This document shows, one piece after another, positions 7,574 through 15,301 of a stretch of DNA of 64,000 nucleotides. The DNA is from JAGPCK01 sp041675505. GTDB taxonomy: Bacteria > Bacteroidota > Bacteroidia > UKL13-3. Numbering within the stretch: position 1 is the first letter of the stretch; each line of letters opens with the position of its first letter. The position numbers and the translations under genes are program-made. The notes under the pieces are model-generated. The model had not been told where the DNA came from and ran no database searches. It saw only the letters and a program-made list of their open reading frames with translations. The stretch covers positions 1 to 64,000 of the forward strand of contig JBAYTR010000011.1 of NCBI GenBank assembly GCA_041675505.1, read 5' to 3'.

Positions 7574-8044
7574 CTAAACAAACTTCCTGTAAGTAGGTTC
7601 TTTGTGCAATTGAAATCCTTGTTTGATGTACACGGGTTGTCCGTCAGGGGTGGCGTGCAGTTCAAAGAAAGAAATGCCCAGTTGTTTGCCGTCTTCTATC
7701 AGATGATTGAGCAGGGTAGAGGCAATGCCTTGTTTGCGGTACTCAGGCAAAGTAAACATATTCATGATGTAGGCACTGCGTCCATCGGGTACGCGAAAAC
7801 TGCCGGGCCGCTGTTGTATCACCATACCTCCGTTGGCTACATAGGTATCTCCGACTTTGGCTAACCAGGCTACATAAGTTTTATCAGGTATGGCCTTTTC
7901 AAAGTATGCGGCCAGTTCATCCTTAAGCCTTTGTTGTACGGCTTCGTCTTGTGCTCCCCAGTATTCTGATAAAAAGGCCACACGTGTATCCACCAACACA
8001 CTAAGGTGTTCACTGGTGGCGCGCAGGTATTCGATGTTTTTCAT
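7574..8044 (-). CDS. GNAT-family N-acetyltransferase
   Basis: 156 aa. It has the GNAT fold: motif A EYRKQGIASTLLNHLI at about 105-120 contains the Q/R-x-x-G-x-A/G acetyl-CoA loop, and the C-terminal strand pair (FFELHATPDGQPVYIKQGF) is typical. The acceptor is unknown. It lies 14 bp downstream of the acyl-CoA reductase gene on the same strand and is probably cotranscribed with it. Confidence 0.85.
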   Translation of the reverse strand: MKNIEYLRATSEHLSVLVDTRVAFLSEYWGAQDEAVQQRLKDELAAYFEKAIPDKTYVAWLAKVGDTYVANGGMVIQQRPGSFRVPDGRSAYIMNMFTLPEYRKQGIASTLLNHLIEDGKQLGISFFELHATPDGQPVYIKQGFQLHKEPTYRKFV

Positions 8045-8058
8045 ATTAGTAAATATTA

Positions 8059-9069
8059 TTAAATAGTTTGTAAAAATGCCATCACGTCCACGCCATCCGC
8101 ATAATCAGTTAAACCCGGCTGTTGGGTTTGGCCAAAAGGAATTTCGTTTTGTATCACTCCCGTTTGGCCTACCACGCATTGCAATTGGGCAGCATTTTCA
8201 ATCAGGTAGGCTTGTACATCCGAAATGCTTTGGTAGCGTTCATAGTACAACACCCCTACAGGCGAGTGCAGTTGTTTCTCTTCCTTCATCATCAGAAAAT
8301 TATTGTCCAAAAACTGTTCTGAGTTCATGAGGTAAATGGCACGGTAATAATCGTGGTTGTTGGCGTACTTGTTATGGTCGGCCACACTTCCGTAGTCATA
8401 AATGGCTTCGAACAGGCGGTCGAGTACAAACTCTTCGGGTACAAAAACCTTGGCCACATTGCGGCAACCCAACCCGAAATAACGGAATATGTCTTCACCA
8501 ATGTTTTTAAGTTCTTCGGGAGTTTCTTTGCCGGTGAGCACAGCTAAACTGGTGCGGTTGCTGCGTAATACATTGGGCACTTTGCTAAAGTAATATTCAA
8601 AGTAGCGGTTGGTATTGTTGCTGCCTGTGGCTATTACGGCATCGTATTCAGTAAGGCGTTCCACCACGTGTATTCTGAATTCCAGTGTGGTATCCAGTTG
8701 TTGCAGTTGTTCCACCACGTATTTCATCAGCACGGTATCATCGCTGGATGGTTTTATTACAGCTTCATGTCCGCTCAACAGCACACACAGTAAGTCATGA
8801 AAACCCACCAGCGGAATATTGCCGGCCATAATAATACCCACTTTTTTGGGAGCGGTAACCGGTAACTGCGGGTAAAGGCTCAGCCATGCCATCAGTTTTT
8901 CTTCGGTTAAAACGTTGCTCCAGGCCAGCAAAGCATGGTCAATTTGCTCCTGAGTAAACCAGGGGTTGTACATTTCTGCCTGACGTTTGACTTTAGCCAG
9001 TTCTTCAGAACCGGAGGTAAAGTGCTGGCCCAATGAACATAGAGCCGAAATAAGTTGTTTAGAATGCAT
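8059..9069 (-). CDS. LuxC-like acyl-CoA reductase
   Basis: 336 aa. Related to LuxC and the aldehyde dehydrogenase fold. It keeps the nucleotide-binding segment KVGIIMAGNIPLVGF (about 76-90) and a probable catalytic Cys202 in YFGLGCRNVAKV. LuxC reduces an acyl-enzyme to a fatty aldehyde with NADPH, and the substrate here is unknown. It is shorter than LuxC itself (about 480 aa). It is divergent from a 2[4Fe-4S] ferredoxin gene, 87 bp apart, a pairing that suggests a shared redox role. Confidence 0.85.
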   Translation of the reverse strand: MHSKQLISALCSLGQHFTSGSEELAKVKRQAEMYNPWFTQEQIDHALLAWSNVLTEEKLMAWLSLYPQLPVTAPKKVGIIMAGNIPLVGFHDLLCVLLSGHEAVIKPSSDDTVLMKYVVEQLQQLDTTLEFRIHVVERLTEYDAVIATGSNNTNRYFEYYFSKVPNVLRSNRTSLAVLTGKETPEELKNIGEDIFRYFGLGCRNVAKVFVPEEFVLDRLFEAIYDYGSVADHNKYANNHDYYRAIYLMNSEQFLDNNFLMMKEEKQLHSPVGVLYYERYQSISDVQAYLIENAAQLQCVVGQTGVIQNEIPFGQTQQPGLTDYADGVDVMAFLQTI

Positions 9070-9097
9070 ATAAATAATTTGCGAAGTTCACAAAAGA

Positions 9098-9127
9098 TTG
9101 TATATTGTGAAAGCAGAAATATTTTTG
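9098..9127 (+). promoter_or_regulatory. Full Bacteroidota promoter of the ferredoxin gene
   Basis: TTG at 9098-9100, exactly 19 bp, then TATTTTTG at 9120-9127. This is an exact match to TTG-N19-TAnnTTTG, the housekeeping promoter of Bacteroidota. The transcript should start near 9134, 23 nt before the ATG at 9157. Confidence 0.85.
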
Positions 9128-9156
9128 CAGCAAATAAAATTTAAGAAAAAGTACTT

Positions 9157-9501
9157 ATGGCTATAATGATAACTGATGAATGCATCAACTGCGGTGCATG
9201 CGAACCTGAATGTCCGAATAATGCAATTTACGAAGCAGGAGCCGAGTGGGCCTTTGCTGACGGCACTTCCATTCAGGGAGAAATAGAATACAATGGCGGC
9301 ATGGTAGCAGTAGGCAAGCGCCACGCACCCAAATCTGACGACACTTACTTTATTGTGAGCGAAAAATGCACCGAGTGTGTAGGTTTTCACGAAGAGCCAC
9401 AATGTGCTGCGGTTTGTCCGGTGGATTGCTGTGTTCCTGACCCTGACCATGTAGAAGACAAAGACACTTTACTTGCCCGCAAAGAAAAAATGCACGCGTA
9501 A
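9157..9501 (+). CDS. 2[4Fe-4S] ferredoxin
   Basis: 114 aa. Cluster 1 ligands are CINCGACEPEC (C9, C12, C15) with C19. The second cluster has the extended CTECVGFHEEPQCAAVCPVDC spacing (CxxC-x8-CxxxC) of Allochromatium-type ferredoxins. These carry electrons at very low potential in the cytoplasm. It has a strong promoter (9098-9127) and its own terminator, so it is a single-gene unit. The divergent neighbour is the acyl-CoA reductase, a possible partner. Confidence 0.94.
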   Translation: MAIMITDECINCGACEPECPNNAIYEAGAEWAFADGTSIQGEIEYNGGMVAVGKRHAPKSDDTYFIVSEKCTECVGFHEEPQCAAVCPVDCCVPDPDHVEDKDTLLARKEKMHA

Positions 9502-9520
9502 GCAACAGATTCATTCTATA

Positions 9521-9563
9521 AAAAAGTCCCTTGCTGATTTATTCGACAAGGGACTTTTTATTT
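9521..9563 (+). terminator. Rho-independent terminator of the ferredoxin gene
   Basis: A perfect 13-bp inverted repeat, AAAAAGTCCCTTG (9521-9533) and CAAGGGACTTTTT (9547-9559), with a 13-nt loop and a T-tract within and beyond the second arm. It starts 20 bp after the ferredoxin stop. Confidence 0.93.
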
Positions 9564-9643
9564 GTATTAACCGCGGTAATTGACGTGGACCACTTCGTAA
9601 AAAGATTTCTGTGAATTTCTGCACTATCTGCAGTAACCTTCCT

Positions 9644-9651
9644 TAGCTTTG
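9644..9651 (+). promoter_or_regulatory. -7 element TAGCTTTG of the NlpC/P60 gene
   Basis: A match to TAnnTTTG, 9 bp before the chosen ATG at 9661. No TTG is seen at -33, so support is partial. Confidence 0.4.
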
Positions 9652-9660
9652 CAGCGTATT

Positions 9661-10437
9661 ATGGAGCACTACGGTATTTGTCATTTAAGTTCAGTAGCCT
9701 TAAGGGCTGAGGCCAGCAGCAAAAGTGAAATGGTTTCCATGTTATTGTTCGGGGAGCAGTTTCAAATTTTGGATGCCCGCAATGGCTGGATACGCATTAA
9801 AACACTTTGGGACGGTTATGAAAGTTGGCTCGAAGGCAAGCAATACGACTCCATTTCTGACATTGAACTAAAAGCCATTCAGCAGTCGCCTCTGTATGTG
9901 CTCAATTCCCTGAGTGAAACCATAGGTGAGGGAGAAAAAAAACGGGCCATACTTTTTGGTTCAACCCTGCCCGTGTATAAAAGCGGGAGGTTCGAACTGG
10001 GGCACAACAGTTTTAATGTAACAGATGCAGTAGAGGCCAAGCTGAATAACCTTAAAGATATTGAGGCTACCGCTTTAAGATACCTGAATACACCCTACCT
10101 GTGGGGTGGCCGTTCGCCATTTGGTATCGATTGCTCCGGATTAACTCAACTGGTGTACAAAATGCACGGCATTGTTTTGAAACGCGATGCCTGGCAACAA
10201 GCTGAACAAGGCGAAACCATTGACTTTATTGAAAGCAGCCAATCTGGCGACTTAGCTTTTTTTGATAACGAAGACGGTAAAATTACCCATGTGGGCATCA
10301 TAATGGAAAATGGTCATATCATCCATGCTTCAGGTCAGGTGCGCATTGACCGACTCGACCGATCAGGTATTTACAGCGAAACCTCAGGTAAGTACACCCA
10401 TAAGCTTCGTATCATCAAAAGAATAGTTAATGTTTAA
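9661..10437 (+). CDS. NlpC/P60 (C40) cell-wall hydrolase with SH3 domain
   Basis: 258 aa from the ATG at 9661; an upstream TTG at 9649 falls inside the -7 element and is rejected. The N-terminal part (1-60) is a bacterial SH3 domain (LRAEASSKSEMV, GWIRIKTLWDGYESWL). The C-terminal NlpC/P60 domain (about 132-255) has catalytic Cys158 in GIDCSGLTQ, His210 in THVGIIME and a third polar residue at His222. Such enzymes cleave D-Glu-diaminopimelate bonds in peptidoglycan peptides. There is no obvious signal peptide, which fits a role in recycling cytoplasmic muropeptides (YkfC-like). Confidence 0.92.
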   Translation: MEHYGICHLSSVALRAEASSKSEMVSMLLFGEQFQILDARNGWIRIKTLWDGYESWLEGKQYDSISDIELKAIQQSPLYVLNSLSETIGEGEKKRAILFGSTLPVYKSGRFELGHNSFNVTDAVEAKLNNLKDIEATALRYLNTPYLWGGRSPFGIDCSGLTQLVYKMHGIVLKRDAWQQAEQGETIDFIESSQSGDLAFFDNEDGKITHVGIIMENGHIIHASGQVRIDRLDRSGIYSETSGKYTHKLRIIKRIVNV

Positions 10438-10487
10438 AACCAAACCTTACCTCTGCGGTTAAACATAGATAAATAAAACATACACAT

Positions 10488-10976
10488 ATGACAACTCAAA
10501 GTAACACAGTAATTTTAAAAGCAGGAGATAAAGCGCCTGATTTCACCTTGTTCAACACCGAGAAAAAAGAAATCTCATTGAGTGATTACAAAGGTAAAAA
10601 CCTGATCATCCATTTCTTTCCGTTAGCCTTTACAGGTGTATGTACTACACAATTGTGTACCGTGCGCGATGCCATCAGCATGTACCACAACGATACTACC
10701 GATGTAATTGCTATCTCCGTTGATTCCCTGTTCTCTTTAGGTAAATTTAAAGAAGCTCAAAACCTGAACTTCGAATTGTTGTCAGATTTTAACAAAGCTA
10801 CTTCAGCTGCTTACGGTGCTTTGTATGATTCTTTTGCTTTCGGAATGCATGGCGTTGCAAAACGTTCAGCGTTTGTGGTAGATAAAGAAGGAATCATTCG
10901 CTATGCAGAAGTTTTGGAAAATGCCGGAGAACTACCTAACTTCGAAAAAATCAACGAGACCTTAAAATCGTTATAA
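10488..10976 (+). CDS. Peroxiredoxin (AhpC/TSA, AhpE-like)
   Basis: 162 aa. It reduces peroxides with a peroxidatic cysteine, Cys52, within the signature FPLAFTGVCTTQLC (Pro45, Thr49). Cys57 could act as a resolving cysteine. The length and the GVCTTQLCT motif place it with the short AhpE or atypical 2-Cys group. It probably acts in the cytoplasm, as no export signal is present. It lies 50 bp after the NlpC/P60 gene and 9 bp before the nfeD-like gene, so it may share a transcript with nfeD-floA. Confidence 0.92.
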   Translation: MTTQSNTVILKAGDKAPDFTLFNTEKKEISLSDYKGKNLIIHFFPLAFTGVCTTQLCTVRDAISMYHNDTTDVIAISVDSLFSLGKFKEAQNLNFELLSDFNKATSAAYGALYDSFAFGMHGVAKRSAFVVDKEGIIRYAEVLENAGELPNFEKINETLKSL

Positions 10977-10985
10977 TAGTACAAC

Positions 10986-11453
10986 ATGGTTCTGGCTGTC
11001 ATTCTTCTGTTAATAATTATTGGAATAGCACTGGTATTGGTAGAAATACTGGTTATTCCCGGTACAACTGTAGCGGGGTTTCTGGGCTTTTTACTATATG
11101 TAATCGGTGTTTTGTTTACCTATGATCATTACGGAAGAGTGGCAGGTCATATCACCTTAGCCACCACAACGGTTATCTCTCTGGCATTTATTTATTTTGC
11201 CTTGCGTAGTGATTTCTGGAAACGTTTTCAACTCAACAGTTCTTTAGAAGGTTCAGTCAATGACCTCGATATTGGTGACATTGAAGCAGGCGACAGGGGA
11301 GAGGCGCTTTCGGCCCTTCGCCCGTCAGGCAATGCATTAATCAACAATGAAATTTTTGAAGTAACCACCAACGGAGAATTTATTGATGCGCATACCGAAG
11401 TAGAGGTAGTGAGCATTACAGATAACAAAGTGTACGTTAAAAAAGCAACTTAA
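10986..11453 (+). CDS. NfeD-like membrane protein
   Basis: 155 aa. Hydrophobic segments occupy about 2-25, 27-45 and 55-75, followed by a C-terminal OB-fold domain (about 95-155: GDRGEALSALRPSGNALINN, then VEVVSITDNKVYVKKA). It is the short NfeD form without the N-terminal serine protease. NfeD proteins occur in operons with flotillin-like proteins and are thought to help organise membrane microdomains. The floA homologue follows after 15 bp. Confidence 0.9.
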   Translation: MVLAVILLLIIIGIALVLVEILVIPGTTVAGFLGFLLYVIGVLFTYDHYGRVAGHITLATTTVISLAFIYFALRSDFWKRFQLNSSLEGSVNDLDIGDIEAGDRGEALSALRPSGNALINNEIFEVTTNGEFIDAHTEVEVVSITDNKVYVKKAT

Positions 11454-11468
11454 ATATAAACGCCAGAT

Positions 11469-12449
11469 ATGGAACCATTCGCAATGATCGTGTTAATTGT
11501 CGGAGTACTTTTCGGGGTATTCTTTTTTCTTTATTTTGTTCCCGTAAACCTCTGGATTACCGCGGTATTTTCAGGCGTGCGCATCAGCATTATTGATTTG
11601 GTCTTGCTGCGAATCAGAAAGGTTCCGCCTTCCACTATTGTGAATGCGTTAATTATTTCCAACAAAGCCGGTATTAACATCACCCTCAATGATATTGAAA
11701 CACATTACATGGCCGGTGGTAATGTAATGAACGTGATTAAAGCACTTATCTCAGCCGATAAAGCCAACATACAACTTGACTTTAAAATGGCAACAGCCAT
11801 TGATTTGGCCGGAAGAGACGTGTTTGATGCGGTACAACTCTCCGTTAACCCCCGCGTAATTAATACCCCTCCGGTTGCTGCGGTGGCCAAAGACGGTATT
11901 CAGTTAATTGCCAAAGCGCGTGTAACCGTGCGTACCAGCATCCGCCAATTGGTGGGTGGTGCAGGCGAAGAAACCATTCTGGCCCGTGTAGGTGAAGGTA
12001 TTGTAACCACCATTGGTTCCGCTACCGACCACAAACAGGTGTTGGAAAACCCCGACCGAATCTCGAAAGTGGTGTTGGAAAAAGGACTGGATGCCGGAAC
12101 AGCCTTTGAAATTTTATCCATTGACATTGCTGATATTGATATCGGGGAGAACATCGGAGCAAAATTGCAAACCGACCAGGCCGAAGCAGATTTAAAGGTA
12201 GCCAATGCCCGTGCTGAAGAAAGAAGAGCCATGGCGGTTGCCCTAGAACAGGAAATGAAGGCCAAAGCACAAGAGGCTAAAGCAAAGGTAATTGAAGCCG
12301 AAGCCGAAGTGCCAAAAGCTATGGCAGAAGCCTTCAGAAACGGCAACATGGGCATTATGGATTATTACAGAATGCAGAACATGAAAGCAGATACGGACAT
12401 GCGTGAAACCATTGCCAAACCGCCAATTCAAAATCCTCCGAAAAAATAA
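11469..12449 (+). CDS. floA: Flotillin-like protein FloA
   Basis: 326 aa. It has an N-terminal membrane hairpin (about 5-50), an SPFH domain and an Ala/Glu-rich coiled coil (about 225-295, repeated EA and KA dipeptides). The sequence follows the FloA/UPF0365 family closely (PPSTIVNALI, AGINITLNDIETHYMAGGNV). FloA oligomers scaffold functional membrane microdomains in bacteria. Its position next to nfeD is the usual arrangement. The tail ends in a proline-rich stretch. Confidence 0.95.
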   Translation: MEPFAMIVLIVGVLFGVFFFLYFVPVNLWITAVFSGVRISIIDLVLLRIRKVPPSTIVNALIISNKAGINITLNDIETHYMAGGNVMNVIKALISADKANIQLDFKMATAIDLAGRDVFDAVQLSVNPRVINTPPVAAVAKDGIQLIAKARVTVRTSIRQLVGGAGEETILARVGEGIVTTIGSATDHKQVLENPDRISKVVLEKGLDAGTAFEILSIDIADIDIGENIGAKLQTDQAEADLKVANARAEERRAMAVALEQEMKAKAQEAKAKVIEAEAEVPKAMAEAFRNGNMGIMDYYRMQNMKADTDMRETIAKPPIQNPPKK

Positions 12450-12472
12450 GTGGCATAAAGCCTGAAAATTTT

Positions 12473-12480
12473 TATCTTTG
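12473..12480 (+). promoter_or_regulatory. -7 element TATCTTTG of tRNA-Arg
   Basis: A match to TAnnTTTG, 12 bp before the mature tRNA 5' end, which is a suitable distance for transcription to start just ahead of the tRNA. There is no exact TTG at -33. Confidence 0.6.
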
Positions 12481-12492
12481 CAACCGTTAAAC

Positions 12493-12566
12493 GGTCCCGT
12501 AGCTCAATTGGATAGAGCATCTGACTACGGATCAGAAGGTTTGGGGTTCGAATCCCTACGAGACCA
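12493..12566 (+). tRNA. tRNA-Arg (anticodon ACG)
   Basis: A 74-nt cloverleaf. The acceptor stem GGTCCCG/CGAGACC has one C-A mismatch at the fifth pair. The D arm is AGCTCAATTGGATAGAGC. The anticodon stem TCTGA/TCAGA encloses loop CTACGGA with anticodon ACG. The T arm is TGGGG-TTCGAAT-CCCTA and the discriminator is A. CCA is not encoded (CTA follows). ACG is read as ICG after TadA deamination and decodes CGU, CGC and CGA. Confidence 0.95.
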
Positions 12567-12576
12567 CTAACATATC

Positions 12577-12604
12577 AAAGCCCGATGAAAGTCGGGCTTT
12601 TTCT
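12577..12604 (+). terminator. Rho-independent terminator after tRNA-Arg
   Basis: AAAGCCCGA (12577-12585) pairs perfectly with TCGGGCTTT (12592-12600) around a 6-nt loop, with more T residues following. It lies 10 bp past the tRNA and just beyond the end of the convergent repeat-protein gene. Confidence 0.9.
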
Positions 12605-12612
12605 TTTATACG

Positions 12613-15252
12613 TTATTTCAAAACCACCTTCTTCACGTCTGTTTTACCATCCGGTGAAGTGAGGCTTACAAAAAACAGACCTTTGAGTTGTTTGTTTTCT
12701 AATGGAATGGTGTGCAGTTCATCTTTCATTTGTCCGTTGTACACTTCTTCTCCTTGTGCGGTTATCACTTTGATTAATGTACCTGCAGAACCTGCTACCT
12801 GCACGTTACCCGTGGAAGGGTTGGGGTAAACAAGGTAGTTGAGTGTTTCACTTGTTTGATAGTCTTGTACCACAATAGTTTTGGAATACTCGTATTTACC
12901 GTTGAAATTAATTTGTTTAATGCGGTAGTAAAGGGGAGAAGCAGATGCAAATTCCTGGGACAACTCATCGCTGAATTGATAGTGCTGAGGCTGTAGTGTA
13001 GTGCCGTGCCCCTTCACATTACCCACCGTTTCGAAAGTAAGGTTATCAACGGAGCGTTGCACCTCAAAATAGTTATTCTCTGTTTCCGTAGCGGTGCTCC
13101 ATTGCAGTTGTACTTTATGTTCTATGCGACTACCTGAAAAACTGAGCCATTGCACAGGTAAAATGCTGACATCTTCAAAGGTGGCGAGATTTGTAATAAC
13201 TGTATTATCAAGAATTGTAAAACTGCCACCTACAAACATTTTACCTACTGTAAATGCAATTACAGTTACGTTGGAATTAGAATTTAAACTCCAACTTGTA
13301 GGATTGCCTGTAGTTGCATCTATTACGACAATACTTTTTCTATTTTGTCCGCCTATTGTTGTAAAATAACCACCTAAATACACTGCATTTCCAGAAACAG
13401 CAATTGTAGACACAGCGTTATTTGCATTTGGATTCCATGCCGTAGGATTTCCGGTAGATAGATTCAATGCAGCTACTCGATTTCTAGTTTGCCCGCCAAC
13501 GGATGTAAACGAACCTCCTGCATATACTGTACTTCCTGTAATAACAATTGTTCTTACTATGTTATTTGCATTTGGATTCCAAGTGGTGGCATTTCCAGTG
13601 GTTACATCCAGCGCAGCAATCATGTTTCTGCTTTGCCCTCCAATAGAACTGAAGTAACCACCGGCATACACTATACTTCCTGAAATAGCAATCGAATAGA
13701 CAGTTCCATTTGCGTTTGGATTCCAAGTTGTTGCATTGCCGGTTGTTGCATCCAATGCAGCTATACGGTTTCTGCTTTGTCCGCCAATATTTGTGAATAT
13801 ACCTCCTGCATAAACGGTATTTCCTGAAACAGCAATGGAATTTACCATATTATCGGCATTGGGATTCCACGATGTAGCATGTCCTGATGTTGCATCGAGC
13901 GCAGCAATTCTGTTGCGCATTTGCCCTCCAATGGAACTGAATCCGCCACCAACATACACTGTATTCCCAGAAATAGCAATTGAATTTACCCAATGATTTG
14001 CGTTTGGATTCCACGAAGTTGGGATACCGGTTGTTGCATCCAATACAGCTATAAAGTTTCTGGTTTGCCCACCTATAGATGAGAATCTACCACCTGCATA
14101 TAGTGAATTTCCAAGGAATGCAACTGTATTTACATAGTTATTGGCATTCGGGTTCCATGCCGAAGCACTTCCTGTTGTAGCATCTAAAGATGCAATGTAG
14201 TTTCTAGGTTTCCCGTCTATAGAGGTAAATAAACCGCCCACAAATACCTTATTGCCTGATAACAAAATAGTTTCTACAAAATTATTTGCACTTGGATTCC
14301 ATGCTTTGGCATTGCCTGTTGAGGTATCTAATGCAGCAATCCTGTTTCGTGTTTGCCCTCCTATAGTAGTGAAATCTCCACCTACATACACAATACTGTC
14401 TGAAACAAAAATAGTTCGTATTCTGTTATTTGGATTCGGGTTCCACGTGGTGGCACTTCCTGTTGTTGCATCTAAAGCTGCAATGTAGTTTCTGGTTTGC
14501 CCGCCAATGGAGGTGAATTCACCGCTCACAATTACTTTATTGCCTGATACGAAAATAGTATTCAAATTGTGATTTGAATTCGGATTCCATGCCGTTGCAG
14601 TACCTGTTGCCGAAGTTGCATCTAATGCCGCTATTCTATTCCTGCTTTGGCCGCCAATGGAGGTGAATGTTCCTCCAATGTAAATTGTACCCCCTGAAAT
14701 TACTATTGTACTTACTTGTCCATTTGCATTCGGATTCCATGCCGTTGCACTGCCGGTAATCATGTCCAATGCTGCGATTCGGTTTCTGGCTTGGCCGCCA
14801 ATAGACGTAAAAACTCCACCTACATAAATTGTATTTCCTGCAATGGCAAGGGCAGTAACATAATGATTCGAATTAGGATTCCAGGCTGTCACCTGTCCGT
14901 TGCTGTTCAAGTGAGCCAGTCGATTTCGAACGCTATCACCTACCTGCGTAAAATCTCCTCCTATATACACTCCCCCTTTGCCGTCAGGTATTGATGTTCT
15001 TATGTATCCATTTGGTTTGGCATATGATAAATCAGGTAAACCGCTTGCCGTGTCAATTGAACATCCGTAGCCTGTGCTAGGCCCTACATGGGTGAAACTT
15101 CCTCCAATGTATACCAGATTATTAACCGTATCCCCTGCTAAAGCTGTCACCTCACCATTGGTTACCCATCGGTTTCTTGATATCTGGGGGTTTTGTGCAG
15201 CAGAAATTAAGGGCAGCACAAACAACAGACAGAAAAAAACAATTTCTTTCAC
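12613..15252 (-). CDS. Secreted WNPN-repeat propeller-like protein with type IX sorting tail (paralogue A)
   Basis: 879 aa, starting at a GTG (the only start before an upstream in-frame stop), with a signal peptide ending near ISAAQ. The body is 14 units of about 48 aa. The core reads VYxGGxFTSIGGQxRNRIAAL, then DATTGNATTWNPNAN. Eleven or twelve units keep WNPN and the first, second and last are degenerate. Alternating short strands suggest beta-propeller blades. A C-terminal Fn3-like domain (LPVQWLSFSGS.., YYRIKQINFNGKYEYS) precedes a Por type A tail (YPNPSTGNV .. VKKVVLK), which directs secretion by the T9SS. The function is unknown. The next gene upstream is a paralogue of exactly the same length. 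Confidence 0.88.
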   Translation of the reverse strand: MKEIVFFCLLFVLPLISAAQNPQISRNRWVTNGEVTALAGDTVNNLVYIGGSFTHVGPSTGYGCSIDTASGLPDLSYAKPNGYIRTSIPDGKGGVYIGGDFTQVGDSVRNRLAHLNSNGQVTAWNPNSNHYVTALAIAGNTIYVGGVFTSIGGQARNRIAALDMITGSATAWNPNANGQVSTIVISGGTIYIGGTFTSIGGQSRNRIAALDATSATGTATAWNPNSNHNLNTIFVSGNKVIVSGEFTSIGGQTRNYIAALDATTGSATTWNPNPNNRIRTIFVSDSIVYVGGDFTTIGGQTRNRIAALDTSTGNAKAWNPSANNFVETILLSGNKVFVGGLFTSIDGKPRNYIASLDATTGSASAWNPNANNYVNTVAFLGNSLYAGGRFSSIGGQTRNFIAVLDATTGIPTSWNPNANHWVNSIAISGNTVYVGGGFSSIGGQMRNRIAALDATSGHATSWNPNADNMVNSIAVSGNTVYAGGIFTNIGGQSRNRIAALDATTGNATTWNPNANGTVYSIAISGSIVYAGGYFSSIGGQSRNMIAALDVTTGNATTWNPNANNIVRTIVITGSTVYAGGSFTSVGGQTRNRVAALNLSTGNPTAWNPNANNAVSTIAVSGNAVYLGGYFTTIGGQNRKSIVVIDATTGNPTSWSLNSNSNVTVIAFTVGKMFVGGSFTILDNTVITNLATFEDVSILPVQWLSFSGSRIEHKVQLQWSTATETENNYFEVQRSVDNLTFETVGNVKGHGTTLQPQHYQFSDELSQEFASASPLYYRIKQINFNGKYEYSKTIVVQDYQTSETLNYLVYPNPSTGNVQVAGSAGTLIKVITAQGEEVYNGQMKDELHTIPLENKQLKGLFFVSLTSPDGKTDVKKVVLK
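13210..15140 (-). repeat. 144-bp tandem coding repeat array, paralogue A
   Basis: The 48-aa protein units appear as imperfect 144-bp DNA repeats, each holding a GGATTCCA-like word (WNP codons read on this strand) and a TTTGCCCICC-like word (GGQ). Divergence between units is high enough that they are old. Because of them, long antisense frames stay open on the plus strand. Confidence 0.8.
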
Positions 15253-15301
15253 GAAGTAAAGTACTCAAACTTTCATCAAAAAATCAAATTTTTTGTCGTT
15301 T

